This document shows positions 63,174-64,000 of a stretch of DNA of 64,000 nucleotides, piece after piece; the first letter of the stretch is position 1, and every line of letters begins with the position of its first letter. The translations under genes were made by a program, and so were the position numbers. The notes beneath the pieces are model-generated. The model worked only from the letters and a program-made list of their open reading frames with translations. It ran no database searches and had not been told where the DNA came from. Location: assembly GCF_030246845.1 (NCBI RefSeq), contig NZ_CP126889.1:248001-312000 (forward strand), given 5' to 3'. Origin of the DNA: Enhydrobacter sp. Its GTDB lineage: Bacteria; Pseudomonadota; Alphaproteobacteria; Reyranellales; Reyranellaceae.

Positions 63174-64000
63174 TCAGTTGGCCTGGCGGCGCAGGAAGGC
63201 GGGGATCTGCAGATCGTCGTCGTCGCGCGCCGGCTTGGCCCGCTCGGTGACGTCGATCGAGGTCTGCACCGGCGCCGACCGGACCACCGGCTTGGGCGCA
63301 GGAACGACATTGTCCGGCGCCGGCCGCGACGCGGTCGGCTCGACATGAGCCGGCGCGGCAGGCGCCGCCGGCTTGGCCGTGGCGAAGGCGCCGGTGATGC
63401 GCTGGAAGAGGTTGGGCACACGGTTCTCGCTCGCCGCGGGGCGGGCGACGACCGGGCGTGTTCCGTGCTCGCTCGCGCGCACCGCCGGCCGCAGCGGCGG
63501 CGACGGGCGGGTGACGCGCCAGTCGTCCTCGCCGACCATTGGCTTCTGCTGCGGCGTCGGTGTCGGAGCCGGCGTGGGTGCAGGCGCTGGTGCGGCGGCG
63601 GCCGGTGCCGGAGCCGGCACGGGCGCTGGCGCCACGGGCGGGGCGACGGGCGCGGGCGCCGGCTGGACCGCGACCGGCGCCGGCGCAACGGCCGGCGCTT
63701 CGGGTGCCGCCGGCGTCACCTGCACAGGAGGCGCTTCGACGACCGGAGCCGGCGGTGCCTGCATGACGGCAGGCGCCGGAGCCGGTGCGACCGACGGCGC
63801 AGACGCTGCCGCCGCGATCGACGGCGCGACCGGAGTGATCGCCGGAGCCGACGGCGGGACCGGCGCGACGGGAGCCGGCGCTGCCGCCGCAGCCGGCATC
63901 ACGACCCGGCCGACCGGCGGCGCCGGCGGACGGCTCAACGCCGGCTGGCCGGTCTGTGCCGGACGGTTCATGTCGAGGCTGAGATAGTTCGGCGTCGGCT
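63174..64000 (-). CDS. ftsZ: Cell division protein FtsZ, C-terminal part (5' end outside window)
   Basis: The frame is open to the window edge. Visible are ~275 residues: a few residues of NYLSLDMN, then a long linker of Pro, Ala and Val, then the conserved end DDDDLQIPAFLRRQAN, the FtsZ C-terminal peptide that binds FtsA and other anchors in Alphaproteobacteria. The GTPase domain is off the window. The linker (~160 residues of PAPVAP-type repeats) is long but not unknown for the class. Confidence 0.93.
   Translation of the reverse strand, partial: PTPNYLSLDMNRPAQTGQPALSRPPAPPVGRVVMPAAAAAPAPVAPVPPSAPAITPVAPSIAAAASAPSVAPAPAPAVMQAPPAPVVEAPPVQVTPAAPEAPAVAPAPVAVQPAPAPVAPPVAPAPVPAPAPAAAAPAPAPTPAPTPTPQQKPMVGEDDWRVTRPSPPLRPAVRASEHGTRPVVARPAASENRVPNLFQRITGAFATAKPAAPAAPAHVEPTASRPAPDNVVPAPKPVVRSAPVQTSIDVTERAKPARDDDDLQIPAFLRRQAN

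Overview
The window is a high-GC chromosomal segment of an alphaproteobacterium. The right end carries ftsZ, bamD, recN and ligA in the order typical of that class, and the FtsZ C-terminal peptide, two MaoC proteins, DUF992, DUF1127, HdeD and many single-gene transporters fit the same group. A Rhodospirillales or Reyranella-like genome is my best guess, but the sequence alone does not settle the genus. Coding density is high, and no tRNA, rRNA or CRISPR array was found.

Layout. 1-4.1 kb: end of a sarcosine-oxidase-type flavoprotein, an IlvD/Edd dehydratase, a GT2 glycosyltransferase and mobB. 4.3-8.9 kb: a curli-type functional amyloid locus (csgF, csgG with a long Pro/Ala/Thr tail, three curlin-repeat proteins and one unknown secreted protein). 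It is bracketed by mobB on the left and a decayed 120-bp mobB copy on the right. 9.0-9.7 kb: a HigBA-like toxin-antitoxin pair with a frameshifted toxin. 9.7-25.7 kb: fdhD, small exported proteins, two lone ABC-type solute-binding proteins, MarC, a disulfide-reductase-like flavoprotein, amidase, apt, a DUF2817 peptidase, a cNMP-patatin protein and an SDR. 25.8-28.2 kb: a His-rich PadR regulator with a palindromic operator, DUF2218, and an IS110-family element. 28.2-46.8 kb: mostly single enzymes, with one clear operon (SDR, two MaoC proteins, thiolase, HMG-CoA-synthase-like/DUF35 fusion), a GIY-YIG gene packed between repeats, tandem thioesterases, an MFS exporter, and an MBL-SDR-GNAT operon. 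46.8-54.8 kb: uvrD-prmA, a VapBC pair, DUF1127, aminopeptidase P, a threonine-synthase-like gene. 54.9-57.7 kb: a DctMQP TRAP transporter. 58.2-64 kb: ligA, recN, bamD, ftsZ; lpxC is not in its usual place between ftsZ and bamD.

The most striking feature is a dispersed palindromic repeat (half-site roughly GTGTCATCCCGAGCG / AGCGAGGGATCTTT) present at about two dozen intergenic sites. It supplies the C-terminal codons and stop of at least three genes and brackets a small GIY-YIG nuclease gene. The IS110 element is inserted inside one copy. Upstream of its transposase I can fold a bridge RNA whose target loop carries both halves of the repeat around a CT core, and whose donor loop carries a strong match to one end of the element and a weaker match to the other. 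The element therefore looks programmed to land in the host's own repeat family. Three further repeat families are also present.
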